DNA of 42,538 nt from Sphingomonadales bacterium. Lineage in GTDB: Bacteria > Pseudomonadota > Alphaproteobacteria > Sphingomonadales > Sphingomonadaceae. The DNA is taken from positions 1-42,538 of the forward strand of contig JAGWVC010000026.1 in NCBI GenBank assembly GCA_018971065.1. The letters run 5' to 3'. The notes below the pieces were generated by a model. It was not told where the DNA came from, ran no database searches, and saw only the letters and a list, made by a program, of their open reading frames with translations. Below, piece after piece: positions 39,938 through 42,538 of this stretch (positions are counted from its first letter, which is position 1; every line of letters starts with the position of its first letter). Both the position numbers and the translations under genes were made by a program.

Positions 39938-41608
39938 TCAGATCCGTCCTTCGCGCAGCATCGAGACCGCCGCATCGCAGGCGCGGGCGGTGAGGGCCAT
40001 GTAGGTGAGCGAGGGATTCTGGCACGCGGACGAGCTCATCTGCGCGCCATCGGTGACGAACAGGTTGGCGATGTCGTGCGCCTGGCTCCACTTGTTCAGC
40101 ACTGAAGTGGCAGGATCGTGGCCCATGCGCGCGCCGCCCATTTCGTGGATGGCGGTGCCGCCCGGACCGGGCCGGTCGAACCCCATCATCACCTTGCCAC
40201 CGGCGGCGGTGAGCATTTCGGCGGCATCGACCCGGGCCTGGGCCAGCGCGGCCAGTTCTTCCTTGCCGAACGCGAATTCGACGCGAAGCTGCGGCAGGCC
40301 GTTGGCGTCGGTGCGGGCGCGGTCGAGCGTGAGGCGGTTGGAGGCGCGGGGCACACAATCGGCAAACCCGACCAGCACCATGCGCCACATTCCCGGTGTG
40401 CGCAGGTGCGCCTTGAATTCGGCGCCGATGCCGGGCTCGCGCTTGCCGACGCTCCAGCCGCTTTGCAACGCGCCGCCCTGGAACGAATAGCCCCGGGTGT
40501 GGCCCGCACCATCCATGCTGTCCATGTTGCGATAGCGGGCGACGACGACGCCGGTGGGGCGGTTGCCGAAGCTGGTGTGGCCCTCAAACCCCGGCATCAG
40601 CGCCATCGCCGAAAGCGTGTTGGCGTGATCCATGATGTGGGTGCCCAGCACGCCGCTGGAATTGGCAAGCCCGCCCGGCGCCGAATTCAGCAATATCTGC
40701 ACCGAGTTGAACGCGCCGGCGTTGAGGAACACGAGGCGGCCGGTGGCGCGTCGCCGCACCTTCGCGCGCGTGTCGAGGAAGCGGACGCCGGTGATGCGGC
40801 GGGTGGCCGGGTCGTGGTCGAGCGCTTCGACGACGGCATCGGTGACGACGGTGAGGCGGCCGGTCTTCTCGGCAGCGGGCAAAGTGCTGGACTGGGTGGA
40901 GAAGTAAGCGCCGAACGAACAGCCGCGCGCGCAGATCGAGCGGTACTGGCAGGGCGTGCGCCCTTCCTTCGGCTGGGTGAGATTGGCGGTGCGGCCGATG
41001 GTGAGGCAGCGCTCGGGCCATTTCGCGGCGATGGCGGCACGGGTATGCCGTTCGACCGCGTTCAGCGCCATCGGCGGCTGGAAGCGGCCATCGGGGAGCT
41101 GGGCCAGCCCTTCGGCCGCGCCCGAGACGCCGATGAATTCCTCCACCTTGTCATACCACGGGGCGAGGTCGGCATAGCGGATCGGCCAGTCGGTGCCGTG
41201 GCCGTCGCGCCGGTTGGCGCCGAAGTCATAGTCGGACCAGCGATAGGCCTGCCGCCCCCAGGTCAGCGAACGGCCGCCGAGCTGGTAGCTGCGGAACCAG
41301 GTGAAATCGGTGCCGGGGGCAGTGGCATAGGGGTTTTCGGCGTCGTTGACGAAGTGGCCTTGCGTGAACTCGTTGAAGTGGCGGTTCAGCGCCTGCACCG
41401 GGTATTCGCGATCATACAGCGCCGTATCGCCCTGGCCGCGAAACGGCATGTCCCACGGCGCCTTCATCTCGGTCTCGTAATCGCCGTGGCGGATGGCGCG
41501 ACCGCGCTCGATCATCAGCACCTTCAGCCCGGCTTCGGCCAGCTCCTTGGCCGCCCAGCCGCCGGTGATGCCGGAGCCGACGACGATGGCATCGAAATCG
41601 TACGTCAT
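39938..41608 (-). CDS. GMC-family oxidoreductase (gluconate 2-dehydrogenase/glycoside 3-dehydrogenase large-subunit type)
   Basis: A 556-residue FAD flavoprotein. The N-terminus has the dinucleotide fold VVGSGITGGWAAKELAEAG; GGRSLTWGRQAYRW is the GMC signature region. The C-terminal active site has H488 (HEMGGARMGHDP) and N531 (SSACQNPSLTYMALT). A Cys-containing stretch, CQYRSICARGCSFGAY, is typical of the gluconate-dehydrogenase group. It has no signal peptide of its own and would be co-exported with the Tat-type small subunit, with which it overlaps (ATGA). Related pairs (LacA/LacC of Caulobacter) oxidise C3 of sugars. Confidence 0.92.
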   Translation of the reverse strand: MTYDFDAIVVGSGITGGWAAKELAEAGLKVLMIERGRAIRHGDYETEMKAPWDMPFRGQGDTALYDREYPVQALNRHFNEFTQGHFVNDAENPYATAPGTDFTWFRSYQLGGRSLTWGRQAYRWSDYDFGANRRDGHGTDWPIRYADLAPWYDKVEEFIGVSGAAEGLAQLPDGRFQPPMALNAVERHTRAAIAAKWPERCLTIGRTANLTQPKEGRTPCQYRSICARGCSFGAYFSTQSSTLPAAEKTGRLTVVTDAVVEALDHDPATRRITGVRFLDTRAKVRRRATGRLVFLNAGAFNSVQILLNSAPGGLANSSGVLGTHIMDHANTLSAMALMPGFEGHTSFGNRPTGVVVARYRNMDSMDGAGHTRGYSFQGGALQSGWSVGKREPGIGAEFKAHLRTPGMWRMVLVGFADCVPRASNRLTLDRARTDANGLPQLRVEFAFGKEELAALAQARVDAAEMLTAAGGKVMMGFDRPGPGGTAIHEMGGARMGHDPATSVLNKWSQAHDIANLFVTDGAQMSSSACQNPSLTYMALTARACDAAVSMLREGRI

Positions 41609-42222
41609 CCGAAGTCCACCGCGGTCCAGTCGTTGGAGATGGCGCGGGTCTGCGCGGTCTGCGGCAGGTCCGCGTCCCAGCGGCCGGGGACCGGTTCATA
41701 GCGCAGCTCACGCGCACCGCCGGCCTGGCTGGTGTAATAGCCGGTGAGCACCAGCGCCTTGATCGTGCGCCAGGGGTGGAATGCGACACCATCGGCATGG
41801 GCCTCGGCATCAAGCGCGCGCAGCGCCGACCAGCGGGCGCCTTCGGGCGCGGCGACGAACGCGCCCCCGACACGGCGGTTCAGTTCCGCCGCCAGCCAGG
41901 CGGGGTAGCGCAGCGAACCGTCGGTCCGTTGCCAGCGGGCGTAGGCGGCCGGAACCGGCTTGCGGCTGCCCTCAAGGCCATGCGCCAGCGCGAGCGCGAC
42001 GAAATCGCCGGTGCCGGCATCGCCCGCACCCGGCGTGGTGGTGCGCGGGATGACGAGCTGGCTGACTTCGCGAAACAGCGCGCGGGTGGCGTCGTCAGGC
42101 GCCTGGTCTTCCGGGACGGTAAGCCGGACGGCGGCGGCGGGAATGCCCAGGGCAAGCGCGAGCAACGACGCCGCGCTGACGAATTCGCGCCGATCCCAGC
42201 CCCCATCTCCGCGTTCGGCCAT
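41605..42222 (-). CDS. Gluconate 2-dehydrogenase subunit 3 family protein with Tat-like signal
   Basis: A 205-residue small subunit. The N-terminus DRREFVSAASLLALALGIPAA has a twin-arginine (RR) followed by a hydrophobic core, so the protein, with its bound GMC partner, is probably exported by Tat. Later RTTTPGAGDAG and WRTIKALVLTGYYTSQ are family-typical. Start 42222 (MAERGDGG) has AAGGG upstream; ATG at 42261 would overlap the promoter palindrome and is disfavoured. First gene of the leftward operon. No cytochrome c partner gene is visible in the window. Confidence 0.88.
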   Translation of the reverse strand: MAERGDGGWDRREFVSAASLLALALGIPAAAVRLTVPEDQAPDDATRALFREVSQLVIPRTTTPGAGDAGTGDFVALALAHGLEGSRKPVPAAYARWQRTDGSLRYPAWLAAELNRRVGGAFVAAPEGARWSALRALDAEAHADGVAFHPWRTIKALVLTGYYTSQAGGARELRYEPVPGRWDADLPQTAQTRAISNDWTAVDFG

Positions 42223-42247
42223 CCCGGCAGCCCTTTTCGATAAATTA

Positions 42248-42284
42248 GAATACACATTCATATAAGCTGCGTAGCACCTGTCAA
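42248..42284 (-). promoter_or_regulatory. Sigma-70-like promoter with palindrome GAAT-N4-ATTC
   Basis: On the minus strand TTGACA (42279-42284) and TATGAA (42257-42262) are 16 bases apart. A perfect palindrome GAATGTGTATTC (42248-42259) overlaps the -10 box. It drives the subunit-3/GMC/MFS/isomerase operon starting at 42222, and the palindrome is a likely repressor site. Confidence 0.6.
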
Positions 42285-42313
42285 GAACGAAGATTCCTGT
42301 TTTGAAATGCAAA

Positions 42314-42341
42314 GGGGCGGAGCGCCTGCGCGCCCCGCCCC
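42314..42341 (-). terminator. Terminator of the TonB-dependent receptor gene
   Basis: A 12-base-pair stem with one mismatch (GGGGCGG-A-GCGC against GCGC-C-CCGCCCC) and a 4-base loop, followed on the minus strand by TTTGCATTT. It begins 26 bases after the receptor stop codon. Confidence 0.75.
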
Positions 42342-42367
42342 CTCGATCACGCTTCGAAAGGCCTGGG

Positions 42368-42538
42368 TCAGAAATCGACGCTGACCCGTGCCCCGAAGGT
42401 GCGCGGGCTGCCATAGCCCCAGTTCAGGATGTCGTCCGGCCCGGCCGCGATATAGCCGCCATAGACCAGCGCGCGCTTGTTCTCGAGGTTGTGGACGAAA
42501 GCCTGGACCGAGAACATCTTGTTCGCCGGCTTGTACTC
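42368..42538 (-). CDS. TonB-dependent receptor, C-terminal end (runs off the right edge)
   Basis: The last 56 residues of a protein: MFSVQAFVHNLENKRALVYGGYI, then SPRTFGARVSVDF and stop. Alternating beta-strand pattern, a VxNLxNK motif and a C-terminal Phe are typical of the final barrel strands of outer-membrane TonB-dependent receptors. It would import a sugar, glycoside or other large nutrient. It is on the same strand as the GMC operon and directly upstream, but a terminator and a new promoter separate them, so they may share only a regulator. Confidence 0.8.
   Translation of the reverse strand, partial: EYKPANKMFSVQAFVHNLENKRALVYGGYIAAGPDDILNWGYGSPRTFGARVSVDF

Noticed and set aside
1..42538. 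Mobile elements, CRISPR arrays, tRNA or rRNA genes
   Set aside because: No transposase or integrase frame, no regularly spaced repeats and no tRNA-like segments were recognised; composition looks even across the window.

Overview
The window is GC-rich chromosomal DNA, densely packed with genes, many of which overlap by ATGA/GTGA. The gene set points to an alphaproteobacterium of the Sphingomonadales (Novosphingobium/Sphingobium-like): a TonB-dependent receptor, Rieske oxygenase, PQQ dehydrogenases, CaiB-type CoA transferases, several SDRs and an HME-type RND pump. This assignment is an inference from gene content; there is no rRNA or other marker in the window. I found no RNA gene, insertion sequence, integrase or CRISPR array.

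Region 1 (1-27.4 kb) looks like a catabolic island for an unidentified, probably cyclic or branched, hydrophobic alcohol or acid. A leftward operon carries a PQQ/cytochrome c alcohol dehydrogenase, a crotonase, a flavin reductase, an MFS transporter and an aldehyde dehydrogenase cut by the window edge. A paralogous PQQ dehydrogenase follows, divergent from an acyl-CoA ligase. An IclR regulator is divergent from a rightward beta-oxidation-like operon: acyl-CoA dehydrogenase, family III CoA transferase, thiolase, a methylsuccinyl-CoA-dehydrogenase-like enzyme and an SDR. A TetR regulator is divergent from a Rieske oxygenase, a coupled 117-aa protein and a 2,4-dienoyl-CoA-reductase-like flavoenzyme. 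Facing it are SDR, Zn-alcohol dehydrogenase and SDR genes, a second TetR and a second CoA transferase, with an amidohydrolase divergent from the latter.

Three operator-like motifs tie these units together. CTGCA-N6-TGCAG lies upstream of both PQQ dehydrogenases. AGTAGT-N4-ACTTCAC lies between TetR-1 and the Rieske gene and again upstream of the SDR/ADH operon. TAACCAAAC occurs twice, in inverted orientation, between the CoA transferase and the amidohydrolase.

Region 2 (27.4-37.7 kb) has two small convergent genes of unknown function, then a leftward operon for a tripartite heavy-metal-type efflux pump (adaptor, RND, outer-membrane factor) extended by a retropepsin-like protein with an altered active-site motif and a DUF4337-like membrane protein. 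Divergent from it is an OmpR-type response regulator and histidine kinase pair that probably controls the pump.

Region 3 (37.7-42.5 kb) is a leftward operon behind a good sigma-70-like promoter with an embedded palindrome: a gluconate-dehydrogenase-subunit-3-like protein, a GMC oxidoreductase, an MFS transporter and a TIM-barrel isomerase/epimerase. This resembles 3-keto-glycoside pathways. The C-terminus of a TonB-dependent receptor with its terminator closes the window.
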